Shown: positions 1 through 9,348, counted from the first letter of the stretch. The stretch is 64,000 nucleotides of DNA from Alcanivorax borkumensis SK2 (GCF_000009365.1 NC_008260.1:2637001-2701000), one strand, 5' to 3'. Program-made: numbers and translations. Notes: generated from the letters alone by a model not told the origin.

Positions 1-139
1 TCAGGCACATTTAAGTCTCAACCTGAACCAACGATCAACGACTTAGCGAGTTTTAAGCTCTCGCCTACACGCATTTGCGCCCCGTTCTGTTGAGCACGGG
101 TTCCCATAGCCCCAGCCTGCTATGGGGAAGGAAAACGCT
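1..139. other. Non-coding left edge, possible attI side of a decayed integron
   Basis: No convincing gene is seen. The stretch lies directly upstream of the integrase remnant, where an integron recombination site (attI) would normally sit, with cassettes extending leftward out of the window. On the minus strand there are closely spaced GTTG-type words (around 15-45) and one GTTGAGC-like word on the plus strand near 89-95, which fits the GTTRRRY core pattern. This is weak support, and no paired attC inverted core could be delimited. A GGAAGG ribosome-binding-like sequence at about 125-130 precedes the integrase start. Confidence 0.2.
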
Positions 140-470
140 ATGAGCAATAAAACCACAGATATTCCAGTTTCCATTCCTGCTAAGCCCGTAAGGCTTCTTG
201 ATCAGTTCCGTGCTTAGCTGCGCACTAATCACTATCGTTACCAGACTGAACGAACCCGGAGATACAGTCCTTTCTGGGATTCTTGTATCGGGGTATTTTC
301 TTCCTCTGGTTAAGAGAAGGTGTCCACTAAAGCCGGGGAACCACACAACCCGGTGGGGCTACTTGTTAAACTTTCACACCTCAACGGTATATCCCAGCGC
401 CAGCTCGTCACCCGGCAAACCGCGAATCCCCCAGTCCTCGTGGAACTTAACCGGTATTAGGAATACGGCT
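140..470 (+). pseudogene. intI: Decayed integron integrase (IntI-type tyrosine recombinase), N-terminal remnant
   Basis: An ATG at 140 with a good upstream GGAAGG opens a frame reading MSNKTTDIPVS and then VRLLDQFRA, followed by an in-frame TAG at 215-217. Reading through the stop gives LRTNHYRYQTERT. The string LLDQFR...HYRYQTERT matches the conserved start of integron integrases (VRLLDQxR...HYSYRTExxY). After about 277 the similarity continues only if the frame is shifted: WIL...KRRCPLKPG corresponds to the WI..R...GKRHPxEMG block, and around 395-440 a third frame resembles TQNQALNALVFLY. The catalytic C-terminal half (R...HxxR...Y) is absent. The gene therefore carries a premature stop, at least two frameshifts and a 3' deletion. 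It lies next to ilvD, the position known for Xanthomonas chromosomal integrons. Assignment is by motif memory, not by a search. Confidence 0.72.
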
Positions 471-786
471 CGAAAATCCAATGACCGTGCCGGCTTCATA
501 TCGCCGTTATTAACTTTGTATAACGAAGGAGAAAACCCCATTTCTCAGCTCTTCGTGCTTAACGGAAAAATTCACTCTATCTCAGCAATTTATAAAAATA
601 TGTAAGCCATATCCTACATTTCCAACTGGCGTGCGAGTGAAGGGCAGCTCTGGTTCTATGCAGGTTAGCTTCTGCATTACCGGAGCGCCTGAGCCCTTTC
701 GCCGTGCGAGCAAGGCTCCAACAGTGTGGGTCTGTGGGTTACAATGCCGTCCCTATGTCCCGCTATTGACCATTAACGAGGTTCCC
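471..786. other. Intergenic region between integrase remnant and ilvD
   Basis: No gene is supported here. An open frame runs through 198-605, but it is only the shifted reading of the integrase wreck. Two small hairpins are visible: CGTTAT (505-510) paired with ATAACG (520-525), and GAGAAA with TTTCTC between about 529 and 546. The ilvD promoter must lie in this stretch, but no clear -35/-10 pair could be singled out. A frame continuous with ilvD opens upstream at 631, but it lacks family similarity. Confidence 0.4.
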
Positions 787-2634
787 ATGCCGCAGTATCG
801 CTCCCGCACCACCACCCATGGCCGCAATATGGCTGGCGCCCGTGCCCTGTGGCGCGCCACGGGCATGAAGGACGGGGACTTCGGTAAACCGATTATTGCC
901 ATCGCCAACTCCTTTACCCAGTTCGTACCGGGGCATGTGCACCTGAAGGACATGGGCCAGCTGGTGGCCGGTGAAGTCGAGAAGGCCGGCGGCATCGCCA
1001 AGGAATTCAATACCATTGCGGTGGATGACGGCATCGCCATGGGCCACGACGGCATGCTCTATTCTTTGCCCAGCCGCGACATCATTGCGGATTCCGTGGA
1101 GTACATGGTTAACGCCCACTGCGCCGACGCCCTTGTCTGCATCTCTAACTGCGACAAGATCACTCCTGGCATGCTGATGGCATCCATGCGCCTGAATATT
1201 CCGGTGATCTTCGTGTCCGGTGGCCCCATGGAAGCGGGCAAAACCAAGCTGGCCGAGGGCAAGCTGGACCTGGTAGACGCCATGGTGATGGCCGCCGATG
1301 ACAGCGTGGACGAAGAAACCCTGAACGAAGTGGAGCGTTCCGCCTGCCCCACCTGCGGCTCGTGCTCCGGCATGTTCACCGCCAATTCCATGAACTGCCT
1401 AACCGAGGCACTGGGCCTGTCGTTGCCCGGTAACGGCTCACTGCTGGCTACCCACGCGGACCGCCGCGAACTGTTCCTGGAAGCGGGCCGGCGCATCGTG
1501 GACGTTACCCGACGCTACTACGAGCAGGACGAAGAGGCCTTGCTGCCGCGCAATATCGCTTCAGTGAAAGCGTTCGAAAACGCCATGAGCTTGGACATCG
1601 CCATGGGCGGCTCCACTAACACCGTGCTGCACTTGCTAGCCGCAGCACTGGAAGGCGAAGTGGACTTCACCATGGAAGACATCGACCGCCTAAGCCGTAA
1701 GGTGCCGTGCTTGTCGAAAGTGGCCCCCGCCACCCAGAAATACCATATGGAAGATGTGCACCGTGCCGGTGGTGTGATGGGCATTCTCGGCGAACTGGAC
1801 CGGGCTGGCCTGCTCAACCGCGACATTCCCATGGTGCACTCGGCCTCTGTGGCCGAAGCCCTGGAGCATTACGACATCATGCGCACCCAGGATGAAGGCG
1901 TGAAAAAGATGTTCACCGCCGGCCCGGCAGGCATCCCCACCCAGACGGCCTTTAGCCAGGAAACGCGCTGGGAAAGCCTGGATGACGACCGCGAAAACGG
2001 CTGTATCCGCAATTACGAAAATGCCTACAGTAAGGACGGCGGCCTAGCCGTGTTGTACGGCAACATCGCCGAGCGCGGTTGCATCGTGAAAACCGCCGGG
2101 GTGGATGATTCCATTCTCACCTTCACCGGCCGCGCCCGAGTATTCGAATCCCAGGATTCAGCGGTTCGCGCCATCCTCGGTGATCAGATCGTTGCCGGCG
2201 ATGTGGTGGTAATTCGCTACGAAGGCCCCAAAGGCGGCCCGGGCATGCAGGAAATGCTCTACCCCACCAGCTACTTGAAATCCAAAGGGCTGGGCAAGGA
2301 ATGTGCGCTGCTCACCGATGGCCGTTTCTCCGGCGGCACCTCCGGCCTGTCCATTGGCCACGCGTCCCCGGAAGCCGCAGAGGGCGGCGCCATTGCCCTG
2401 GTGAATGAAGGCGACACTATCAATATCGATATTCCCAACCGCACCATCCATCTGGATATCAGCGATGAAGAGCTGGCGCACCGCCGCACTCACATGGAAA
2501 ACCGAGGCAAGCTGGCCTACAAGCCCAAGGAAATTCGCCCACGCCGTGTTTCCACCGCCCTGAAAGCCTACGCCGCACTCACCACCAGTGCAGACCGCGG
2601 CGCAGTGCGTGACTTGAGCCAAATCGGCGAATAA
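787..2634 (+). CDS. ilvD: Dihydroxy-acid dehydratase
   Basis: This enzyme dehydrates 2,3-dihydroxy-isovalerate and its methylvalerate homologue to the 2-oxo acids in valine, isoleucine and CoA synthesis, using an iron-sulfur cluster. The 615-residue product has the usual family length. The opening [18 protein letters not shown] is almost the enterobacterial start, which fixes the ATG at 787 behind a GAGG sequence, although the open frame extends further upstream. Cluster and active-site motifs are present: [12 protein letters not shown] near residue 120, [19 protein letters not shown] near 190-210, and a C-terminal [10 protein letters not shown]. It is a single gene followed by a strong hairpin terminator. 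Only the integrase remnant upstream is unusual. Confidence 0.97.
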   Translation: MPQYRSRTTTHGRNMAGARALWRATGMKDGDFGKPIIAIANSFTQFVPGHVHLKDMGQLVAGEVEKAGGIAKEFNTIAVDDGIAMGHDGMLYSLPSRDIIADSVEYMVNAHCADALVCISNCDKITPGMLMASMRLNIPVIFVSGGPMEAGKTKLAEGKLDLVDAMVMAADDSVDEETLNEVERSACPTCGSCSGMFTANSMNCLTEALGLSLPGNGSLLATHADRRELFLEAGRRIVDVTRRYYEQDEEALLPRNIASVKAFENAMSLDIAMGGSTNTVLHLLAAALEGEVDFTMEDIDRLSRKVPCLSKVAPATQKYHMEDVHRAGGVMGILGELDRAGLLNRDIPMVHSASVAEALEHYDIMRTQDEGVKKMFTAGPAGIPTQTAFSQETRWESLDDDRENGCIRNYENAYSKDGGLAVLYGNIAERGCIVKTAGVDDSILTFTGRARVFESQDSAVRAILGDQIVAGDVVVIRYEGPKGGPGMQEMLYPTSYLKSKGLGKECALLTDGRFSGGTSGLSIGHASPEAAEGGAIALVNEGDTINIDIPNRTIHLDISDEELAHRRTHMENRGKLAYKPKEIRPRRVSTALKAYAALTTSADRGAVRDLSQIGE

Positions 2635-2645
2635 GCTAAATCATC

Positions 2646-2671
2646 AAGGCGACCATCAGGTCGCCTTTTTT
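2646..2671 (+). terminator. Rho-independent terminator of ilvD
   Basis: AAGGCGACC and GGTCGCCTT form a nine-base-pair stem around an ATCA loop, followed by a run of T. It begins 11 bases after the ilvD stop. Confidence 0.9.
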
Positions 2672-2796
2672 AGGCCTCTTCGTCACGGCCCTACACAATA
2701 AGACAAACGGGTTACATCCCTCTTTGAGGGCCTGCTGTAGAAGTGTAGCCTAGCGGAGTCTCGACGCCCTCTCGGCTAAAAGGAGCAGCCTAGCCC

Positions 2797-4113
2797 ATGA
2801 GCATCAAACACAAGCTGATGCCCCACTTTGCCCGCCTGATTACCAGCGAAGGGCTACAGCAATGGCGCCGTCGTCTGCTGGAGTGGCGCCGAAAACTGAA
2901 ACGCCAACCGCACCAGGCCACCTTCTATTTCCGCATTGATGACCCCTATTCCGTGCTAATGGCCCAGGTACTTCCACGCTTTTCTCAGCACTTCGGCATT
3001 ACCGTTACCCCTCGAGTAATGCTGTATTTAGACCAGCAGATGTACCCAGCCGCAGACATGCTCGCAGAGCTTGCCCCTCGCGATGCGGTTCAGCTGGCCG
3101 AGCTGCACGGCCTGGATTTCCCTAAAGACTGGCGATTGCCTGCCCGAGAAGTCAGCCTGGCAGCAACTCGCTGCCTACTCAAACATGAGGGCGACGAGCG
3201 TTTTTGGAGCCTGGCCGCCGCACTGGCCGATGCCCTGTGGCGTAACGACCACGACACACTGGAAGCCCTGCTCAGTGAATATGGCCAGCAAGCGGCCGAT
3301 CGAGCACAGCTCTCTCTGGAAGCGCGCCGCGACCAGTTTCTTAACGACGGCCACTACCTCACCGGCACCCTACATTACGCCGGTGAATGGTATTGGAGCG
3401 TGGAACGGCTGGACCACCTTGGCCACCGCCTTAACGCGCTGGGACTGGGCAGTGCAGACTGGCCGCTGCCCTACGGCCGCGCCAAGCGGGCACGCTTGAA
3501 AGATACCCCGGAAAGCCTGAAAGGCGCCCCGCTAACGCTGTACTTTTCTTTCCGCAGCCCTTATTCCTATCTCGCCCTCTCGCGGACCTATGCACTGGCC
3601 GATCATTACGGGTTGGCGCTGAAAATTCGCCCGGTGTTGCCCATGGTGATGCGTGGGCTCACCGTCCCCAAAGCCAAGCGTTTCTATATTCTCAAAGATG
3701 CCGCCCGCGAAGCTCGCTTACACGGCGTGCCCTTTGGCAAGGTCTGCGACCCGGTGGGTGCTGGGGTGGAACGCTGCATGGCCATTTGGCCCTTCGCCGA
3801 GAAAGAAGGGCGCTTGCGCGAATGGCTGCGCGCCGCCGCCGTAGGCATCTGGAGCCAGGGCATTAATGCCGCCAGCGATAATGGGCTGAAATTTCTGGTG
3901 GAAAACGCAGGCCTAGACTGGAACCGTGCCCGCCGCTGGCTGGATGACGATAGCTGGCGCGACCTCGCCGAGGACAACCGCAACGCCATGATGGAAGCGG
4001 GTAGCTGGGGCGTGCCCAGCTTTATGACTCAAGATGACATGGTATGGGGGCAAGATCGTTTTGCGATCATTGAGCACAGCCTGCTAGCCTCACAGGCCGA
4101 TGACAGAAACTGA
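2797..4113 (+). CDS. Tandem DsbA-family / 2-hydroxychromene-2-carboxylate isomerase-like protein
   Basis: The 438-residue protein holds two thioredoxin-fold modules of the DsbA/HCCA-isomerase (GST kappa-like) family. The first starts near residue 40 with FYFRIDDPYSVL and the second near residue 245 with LYFSFRSPYSYLAL, the hallmark N-terminal strand and SPYSYL glutathione-site motif. The C-terminal part contains GVPSFM, the cis-proline loop of the fold. No CxxC redox pair is present, so isomerase- or GST-like chemistry is likelier than disulfide exchange. Typical members are about 200 residues, so this is a duplicated or fused version in which the first copy looks more diverged. There is no signal peptide, so it is probably cytoplasmic. 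It stands alone between ilvD and the MAPEG gene. The substrate is unknown. Confidence 0.75.
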   Translation: MSIKHKLMPHFARLITSEGLQQWRRRLLEWRRKLKRQPHQATFYFRIDDPYSVLMAQVLPRFSQHFGITVTPRVMLYLDQQMYPAADMLAELAPRDAVQLAELHGLDFPKDWRLPAREVSLAATRCLLKHEGDERFWSLAAALADALWRNDHDTLEALLSEYGQQAADRAQLSLEARRDQFLNDGHYLTGTLHYAGEWYWSVERLDHLGHRLNALGLGSADWPLPYGRAKRARLKDTPESLKGAPLTLYFSFRSPYSYLALSRTYALADHYGLALKIRPVLPMVMRGLTVPKAKRFYILKDAAREARLHGVPFGKVCDPVGAGVERCMAIWPFAEKEGRLREWLRAAAVGIWSQGINAASDNGLKFLVENAGLDWNRARRWLDDDSWRDLAEDNRNAMMEAGSWGVPSFMTQDDMVWGQDRFAIIEHSLLASQADDRN

Positions 4114-4335
4114 GCTAAGCTGCTCTCTGCTTTAGTAAGAGCGCATGCTTATCACCTGAACGCGGTGCCGGCGAACTCAAGAGTGAAGGGTTTGCCGGCT
4201 CAGCACAAAATGCAGCCAGGGCCTTGTTCCGGTTCCAGCTTAAGCCTTGTCGCTTGCTTTGCACTGCAATCGTCATGTAAGCATAGCCCCTTAATTACAT
4301 TAAAAATTACATTAAAAAACCTTGGAGATATCATT

Positions 4336-4722
4336 ATGACCCTTGCCTATTGGTGTGTGCTTGCCGCCATCGTTTTGCCTTACCTGTCCACTTCACTGGC
4401 CAAGTTTCAAGGTGGTTTCGGCCCCAAACAGAACCATAACCCCCGCGAATTTCTAGAAACATTACAGGGCAGCCGCAAGCGCGCGCACTGGGCCCAACAA
4501 AACGGCTTTGAAGTCACCCCGGCTTTTGCCGCTGCGGTAATCATTGCCCACCTGGCGGCCACATCACCGCAGGGCACCATTGATGGCATCGCGCTGGCCT
4601 TTGTCGTCAGCCGCATCCTGTTCACGCTTTGCTACGTGGCAGACTGGGCCAGTGCGCGCACCTTGGTTTGGGCCTTCGGCATGGGTTGTATCGTTGCGCT
4701 GTTTGTTGGCGTTGGCGGCTAA
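4336..4722 (+). CDS. MAPEG family membrane protein
   Basis: A 128-residue integral membrane protein with the MAPEG (membrane-associated eicosanoid and glutathione metabolism) pattern. A first helix (residues 1-20) is followed by a polar loop with NPREFLETLQGSRKRAHWAQQNGFE, then a helix containing FAAAVIIAHLAA and two C-terminal helices with RILFTLCYVADW and RTLVWAFGMGC. The ATG at 4336 follows TTGGAGAT and is preferred to the longer frame from 4165, whose extra residues do not look like protein. Bacterial members are mostly uncharacterised; glutathione-dependent transferase or peroxidase activity is known for some relatives. The next gene, a ferredoxin-fused reductase, lies 91 bases downstream. 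Confidence 0.85.
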   Translation: MTLAYWCVLAAIVLPYLSTSLAKFQGGFGPKQNHNPREFLETLQGSRKRAHWAQQNGFEVTPAFAAAVIIAHLAATSPQGTIDGIALAFVVSRILFTLCYVADWASARTLVWAFGMGCIVALFVGVGG

Positions 4723-4813
4723 GAGAAAAGCAATGGATAACGAACGCTGCCTCCAGCCTGCGCTGGGGGTAGCGTCAAGACTATCGAACTCTCCAATATC
4801 CATTCCCTCACCC

Positions 4814-5809
4814 ATGACCCAGACCTTCACCATTACCGTCAACGGCAAGGGCGCCTTCCCCTGCCGCGCAGACCAGAGCATTGTCGAGGCCGGGCAGCAG
4901 GCGGGCTTCGGCTTTCCCGTCGCCTGCCGTAATGGCGTGTGCGAGCGCTGCATGGGCCAACTCCGCCATGGGCAAGTGCAGCAAAAAAAACGCACTATTC
5001 ACGCAGGCGAAGACGACCCCTCCGGGGTGCTATACTGCGTTGCCCAGCCACTCAGCGATTGTGAGATTGATGTGCCCGAGGTAACTGCGCCCGGCGAATT
5101 GCCGGTCCACCAGATCCATTGCCAAATTCAGCAAATCGACGCCCTCAACCACGACGTGAGTCGTGTCTGGCTGCGCCTGCCAGCAGGCAAGAAAATCCAG
5201 TGGCATGCGGGCCAGTACCTAATGCTGAATCTGCACGGTGAGAGCTACCCCTTTTCTATTGCTAACCATTGCCATGGGCGCAATATCGAACTGCACATTC
5301 GCCACGGGGATGACAACAGCGCCACCCAAGACATCATGGCCAGCCTGCAATCCGAGCACACCGTCAGCACCACCCTGCCCGCCGGCCTGCGCTTTATCGA
5401 CAGCGCCCCGGAACATCCGGTGTGGTTTATTTGCGGCTCCACCGGCTTTGCGCCAGTGAAAGCCATGATCGAGCGTCTGATCGCGCTGAATTTCTCTTTG
5501 CCGGTACGGCTGTTCTGGGGTGCCCGCACCGATGCAGACCTGTATCTGCCGCATTTGCCCGCCCAATGGCAGGAAGCCCTAGCCGATTTTGACTTCGTTA
5601 CCTCCTTGTCCGACATACGCCACCCGGACCATGCCGAAGGGCTGGTGCACGAAGCCGCATTGGAAGCGCTCGGAGAACCCGACCTGCCGTTATTCTTTCT
5701 GGGTGGCTCGCCACCCATGGGCTGGGCCGTGTTCGACGCACTGGTCGCCGAAGGCGTTCCCGCCGGGAATATTCATTGCGACGTTTTTGATTACGCGCCA
5801 CGAGACTAG
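4814..5809 (+). CDS. Ferredoxin-fused NAD(P)H flavin reductase (CDP-6-deoxyglucoseen reductase-like)
   Basis: The 331-residue protein has an N-terminal plant-type [2Fe-2S] ferredoxin domain (residues 1-95), with cysteines in CRNGVCERC and a fourth cysteine at LYC, followed by an FAD-binding barrel (about 100-200, with YPFSIAN for flavin binding) and an NAD(P)-binding domain (about 205-331, with FICGSTGFAPVKAMIE and FFLGGSPPMG). Such proteins move electrons from NAD(P)H through FAD and an iron-sulfur centre to a partner oxygenase or reductase; the partner is not evident here. The ATG at 4814 fits the ferredoxin start, while an in-frame ATG at 4733 would add 27 unsupported residues. No recognisable operon partner exists except the MAPEG gene upstream. 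Confidence 0.85.
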   Translation: MTQTFTITVNGKGAFPCRADQSIVEAGQQAGFGFPVACRNGVCERCMGQLRHGQVQQKKRTIHAGEDDPSGVLYCVAQPLSDCEIDVPEVTAPGELPVHQIHCQIQQIDALNHDVSRVWLRLPAGKKIQWHAGQYLMLNLHGESYPFSIANHCHGRNIELHIRHGDDNSATQDIMASLQSEHTVSTTLPAGLRFIDSAPEHPVWFICGSTGFAPVKAMIERLIALNFSLPVRLFWGARTDADLYLPHLPAQWQEALADFDFVTSLSDIRHPDHAEGLVHEAALEALGEPDLPLFFLGGSPPMGWAVFDALVAEGVPAGNIHCDVFDYAPRD

Positions 5810-5933
5810 CAGCAGAGCTCAAGCTACAAACGGCATCACGCATTAGGCCCACGCTTCCCGGGCTGGCAACAACCGGGCTCGCGTTGTAGCTTGTACCTTG
5901 CGGTTTGTTGCTCCATTTTAGGGAAACAATACG

Positions 5934-7223
5934 ATGGCGGACTCCCCCTCCTCGGCTCATGGTGATCAGGCTTTATTGTTGCCCTGCCACGAATGCGATC
6001 TGATTTGCGAGGTGACGATTCGCCACGACGGCCAATGGCGATACTGCCCTCGCTGCCAGCACCCGCTGATGCGCCCGGCGCAAGATGATCAACTCACCCC
6101 CGCACTGGCATTCACGGCTTTATTGTTACTCACCCTGTCACTTCTTTTCCCCTACTTGGGCTTTGAAAAGAGCGGCATTGAAAGAGCTATTTCCATCACG
6201 GACGCAGCACAGGAGCTGGCCGTTTATCACCACCCTGCGCTTGCGGTCATTGTTCTGGCTACCATCGTAGTAATCCCGGCCTTGTACCTGCTCTCGGTCT
6301 GCTGGATTCATATGAGCCTGGCTAGCCCCAGGCCGCTGCCCGGCAGCCTGTTCCTGGCTCGTTGGCTGCCGCGCATGCAGCCCTGGATGATGGCCGATGT
6401 TTTTGCCATCGCCGCCTTGGTAAGCCTGATTAAAATCATCGCCATGGCCCATATCCAGTTACTCTCCGCCTTCTGGACCTTTTCCGGCTTCGCCCTGATC
6501 CTGCTGATTACCGTTACTCGCATGAATACCATCGGCTTATGGCAGCGGTTACTCGGCGACCTGCAACAACCGCCGCAGGCCCGCGCGGGTAAAACCGCCC
6601 AGGCTTTGGGGCTGATTGGCTGCGAATGGTGCGGACAGCTTCAGCCCCTAGGGCAATCCCATCATTGCCATCATTGCCACAGCCCTTTGCATGAACGGCA
6701 TCCTTTTAGCCTGCAACGGGTTTGGGCCCTACTGATCACCGCTATCTTATGCTGTATTCCCGCGCACCTGTTTCCCATCATGATCACCACCAGCCTGGGA
6801 AAGACCGAGCCGTCCACCATCATCGCCGGGGTGATGCTGTTTATTCGGCATGGTGACTGGCCCATCGCAGTGATTATTTTCACTGCCAGCGTGCTAGTGC
6901 CCTTCGGCAAGATCCTCGCTCTGAGCTGGTTATGTGTTGCCTCCCGACAACAACAAGCATTGGATATGAACAGCCAGATGAAACTGTATCGCCTCACCGA
7001 GTGGATTGGGCGCTGGTCGATGATTGATGTCTTTGTGGTGGCCATCATTGTCGCCCTGTTTCAGATGGGCAATATTCTTACCGTGATGCCTGGCATGGGA
7101 GGGGTCGCCTTCTCCGCCGTGGTCATTTTCACCATGCTTGCCGCCCACCAGTTCGACCCTCGGCTGATCTGGGATCAGCAACAACAGCTGCCCCCCACTC
7201 TTGAACCGGAGCATCAACCTTGA
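5934..7223 (+). CDS. pqiA: Paraquat-inducible protein A
   Basis: A 429-residue inner-membrane protein made of two homologous halves. Each half begins with a cysteine-rich zinc-ribbon-like segment (CHECD...CPRC near residues 18-42; CEWC...CHHCH near 226-246), followed by four membrane helices. PqiA is the membrane partner of the MCE protein PqiB in a bridge thought to move lipids between inner and outer membranes; expression in relatives responds to redox cyclers. The start follows TTAGGGAAACAATACG. The stop overlaps the pqiB start. Confidence 0.93.
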   Translation: MADSPSSAHGDQALLLPCHECDLICEVTIRHDGQWRYCPRCQHPLMRPAQDDQLTPALAFTALLLLTLSLLFPYLGFEKSGIERAISITDAAQELAVYHHPALAVIVLATIVVIPALYLLSVCWIHMSLASPRPLPGSLFLARWLPRMQPWMMADVFAIAALVSLIKIIAMAHIQLLSAFWTFSGFALILLITVTRMNTIGLWQRLLGDLQQPPQARAGKTAQALGLIGCEWCGQLQPLGQSHHCHHCHSPLHERHPFSLQRVWALLITAILCCIPAHLFPIMITTSLGKTEPSTIIAGVMLFIRHGDWPIAVIIFTASVLVPFGKILALSWLCVASRQQQALDMNSQMKLYRLTEWIGRWSMIDVFVVAIIVALFQMGNILTVMPGMGGVAFSAVVIFTMLAAHQFDPRLIWDQQQQLPPTLEPEHQP

Positions 7224-8833
7224 ACCAACCTGACACGCCCACGTCACGCCGCCGGCTATCTGCGGTCTGGCTGATTCCTCTGATGGCCGCATTCATTGGG
7301 CTATGGCTGGTGTTCAGCTACCTTTCCAGCCAGGGGCCGATTATTACGTTGAAGCTGGAAGATGCAGAAGGCATTAATGCCGGCAAAACGGCGATAAAGA
7401 TGCGTAATGTTCAAATAGGCGTAGTAGAAAGTGTCAGCCTCTCAGAAGACCTGAGCCATACTCTGCTCAGCGTGCAGATGCAGGCCGACACCGACCGCAT
7501 GCTCTTTAGTGACGCCCAGTTCTGGGTAGTAAAACCCCGGGTAGGGCGTGAGGGCATCAGCGGCTTAAGTACCGTGCTGTCCGGGGCCTATATCGAATTA
7601 CTGCCCGGCAGTAACGGCAAAAAAACCAAAACCTTTACCGTAAAAAACAGCCCGCCGCCGGAGAAAACGGGCGACGGCCTATTCCTGAAACTGGTCAGCG
7701 AGCCAGGCACCAACATCAACAACGGCGACCCGGTCAGCTTCCGCAGCCTGAAAGTAGGCCGCGTGGTCGAAACCCAATTTGATCGCCAAGCCAAACTATT
7801 CCGCCACCGTCTCTTTATCGAAAAGCCCTACGATGTATTGGTCAGCGAGAGCAGCCGTTTCTGGAAAGTCTCTGGCATCGGCTTCCAGCTGGATGCCAGG
7901 GGCTTTCAAGCCCAGCTCAGCTCGCTAGAAGCGCTGCTTGGTGGAGGCATTTCTTTTTCTGTGCCCGATTCCAGCATGGCCACCGGTGCACCGGTGGAAG
8001 ATGGCCACCAGTTCGAATTGCATAACAGCCAGGAGAGCGCCCGAAGAGCACTTTATACCCAGACCTTAGACTACGTATTGCTGGTTGAACGCAGTGTGCG
8101 CGGGCTCAAAGCAGGCGCCCCCGTGGAATACCGTGGCATCCGCGTTGGCACCGTGGAACAGGTCCCCTGGGCTTTTGCCGAGCAAGGCCCCAACGCCATG
8201 ACCGACAGCCCGATCCCAGTGCTAATCCGCCTGGAACCGCAACGGGTCAATCAACAATCCAACATCGCGTTAACTACCTGGAAAGAAGAAATCAGCCATA
8301 TGGTTAACAATGGCCTTCGCGCCAGCCTCAAAGCCGGCAACCTGCTGACGGGCTCTTTATTTGTGGACCTAGCGTTCCACCAAAACGCCCCCACTACGGA
8401 TACCTCTGCAACCTATAACTCCGTGCCAGTCATGCCATCCGTTGCCGGCGGCGGCTTGAGTAAGTTAGAAGACCAGCTCCATGCGTTGCTAAAAACGCTG
8501 AATGAACTGCCCATGAAGAATATGGCAGACAACCTCAATAACAATCTTAAACACTTGTCCGGCGTAACTGGGCGCATTGAATCCTTGCTGAATGACCCTG
8601 CGCTCAACACGTTGCCCCAACAAATTTCCAGCAACCTGGATGCACTGGACGCGACTCTACAAGGCTGGCAATCCGGCGGCGATGGCTACCAGGAGTTGCA
8701 AGGGACGCTGCAGAAACTGAACCGCTTGCTCGACAGCGCCGAGCCCCTGCTCGACACCTTGAATGAACAGCCCAATGCGCTGATCTTCCAGCGCCACCCA
8801 ACCACCGACCCCCAACCCCGAGGCGCACAATGA
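7220..8833 (+). CDS. pqiB: Intermembrane transport protein PqiB (MCE domains)
   Basis: The 537-residue product has one N-terminal membrane anchor (residues 14-36, AVWLIPLMAAFIGLWLVF) and three MCE/MlaD repeats, seen as ITLKLEDAEGINAGKTAIK (about 42), GTNINNGDPVSFRSLKVGRV (about 160) and GLKAGAPVEYRGIRVGTVE (about 297). A C-terminal helical region from about 410 to 510 corresponds to the needle-forming coiled part. It begins with TTG at 7220 in a four-base overlap with the pqiA stop, a sign of translational coupling. PqiB forms a periplasm-spanning tube in characterised systems. Confidence 0.94.
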   Translation: MNQPDTPTSRRRLSAVWLIPLMAAFIGLWLVFSYLSSQGPIITLKLEDAEGINAGKTAIKMRNVQIGVVESVSLSEDLSHTLLSVQMQADTDRMLFSDAQFWVVKPRVGREGISGLSTVLSGAYIELLPGSNGKKTKTFTVKNSPPPEKTGDGLFLKLVSEPGTNINNGDPVSFRSLKVGRVVETQFDRQAKLFRHRLFIEKPYDVLVSESSRFWKVSGIGFQLDARGFQAQLSSLEALLGGGISFSVPDSSMATGAPVEDGHQFELHNSQESARRALYTQTLDYVLLVERSVRGLKAGAPVEYRGIRVGTVEQVPWAFAEQGPNAMTDSPIPVLIRLEPQRVNQQSNIALTTWKEEISHMVNNGLRASLKAGNLLTGSLFVDLAFHQNAPTTDTSATYNSVPVMPSVAGGGLSKLEDQLHALLKTLNELPMKNMADNLNNNLKHLSGVTGRIESLLNDPALNTLPQQISSNLDALDATLQGWQSGGDGYQELQGTLQKLNRLLDSAEPLLDTLNEQPNALIFQRHPTTDPQPRGAQ

Positions 8834-9339
8834 TCCGTCTGCTCGCCATCGCCGCTATTCTCTGCACACTGTGGAGCTGCAGCCACGCCCCACAACCATC
8901 GCCGCCGGGCTATGTGTTGCCTTCTGCCACGCTATCCGCGCATTCACCACTAACCATTAAGGTGGCGCTGGCTAACTACCTGAACCGGGGTGGAATTGTG
9001 ATGCAACTCAGCGACAGCGAAATACAGGTGGCCCGCCACCATCGCTGGGCCGAGCCCTTGGCCACGCAGTTACACCGCGCTCTGGAAGCCCACATGACCA
9101 CCGGTCATGAGCAAACTCTCACCGTGGAACTGACTCGTTTTCAAGGACTGCAAGGCGAAGACAGGGATGCCGCAGTTATTAGCGGGCGATGGACTCTGGC
9201 AGGAGACAACGGAGAAGTAGCAAAGGGCCGCATTCAATGGGAAGCCGCCCTGGAGAACGGGGGCTATGCCAACCTGATAAGAACGTTGGATCGGGGCTGG
9301 CAGGCCGTGGCGGCAGAGATTGCCACCACCATTCATTGA
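8830..9339 (+). CDS. pqiC: PqiC-like outer-membrane lipoprotein
   Basis: This 169-residue protein has a lipoprotein signal ending in LWSC (cysteine at about residue 17) and matches the ABC-type transport auxiliary / PqiC domain, including the LANYLNRGGIVMQLSDSEI region and a WAEPL motif. PqiC anchors the PqiB tube at the outer membrane. The ATG lies in a four-base ATGA overlap with the pqiB stop, completing a pqiABC operon with a standard gene order. Confidence 0.9.
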   Translation: MIRLLAIAAILCTLWSCSHAPQPSPPGYVLPSATLSAHSPLTIKVALANYLNRGGIVMQLSDSEIQVARHHRWAEPLATQLHRALEAHMTTGHEQTLTVELTRFQGLQGEDRDAAVISGRWTLAGDNGEVAKGRIQWEAALENGGYANLIRTLDRGWQAVAAEIATTIH

Positions 9340-9348
9340 AGGGGGGCT

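Noticed and set aside
198..605. 135-codon open frame next to ilvD
   Set aside because: It reads through the shifted remains of the integron integrase in one frame only. There is no ribosome-binding site, and similarity switches frames, so it is a pseudogene fragment.
631..786. Upstream extension of ilvD
   Set aside because: The extra 52 residues have no family similarity. The conserved MPQYRS start and a GAGG site support 787.
4165..4335. Longer start for the MAPEG protein
   Set aside because: The added residues are not membrane-like or conserved; the ATG at 4336 has a good ribosome-binding site.
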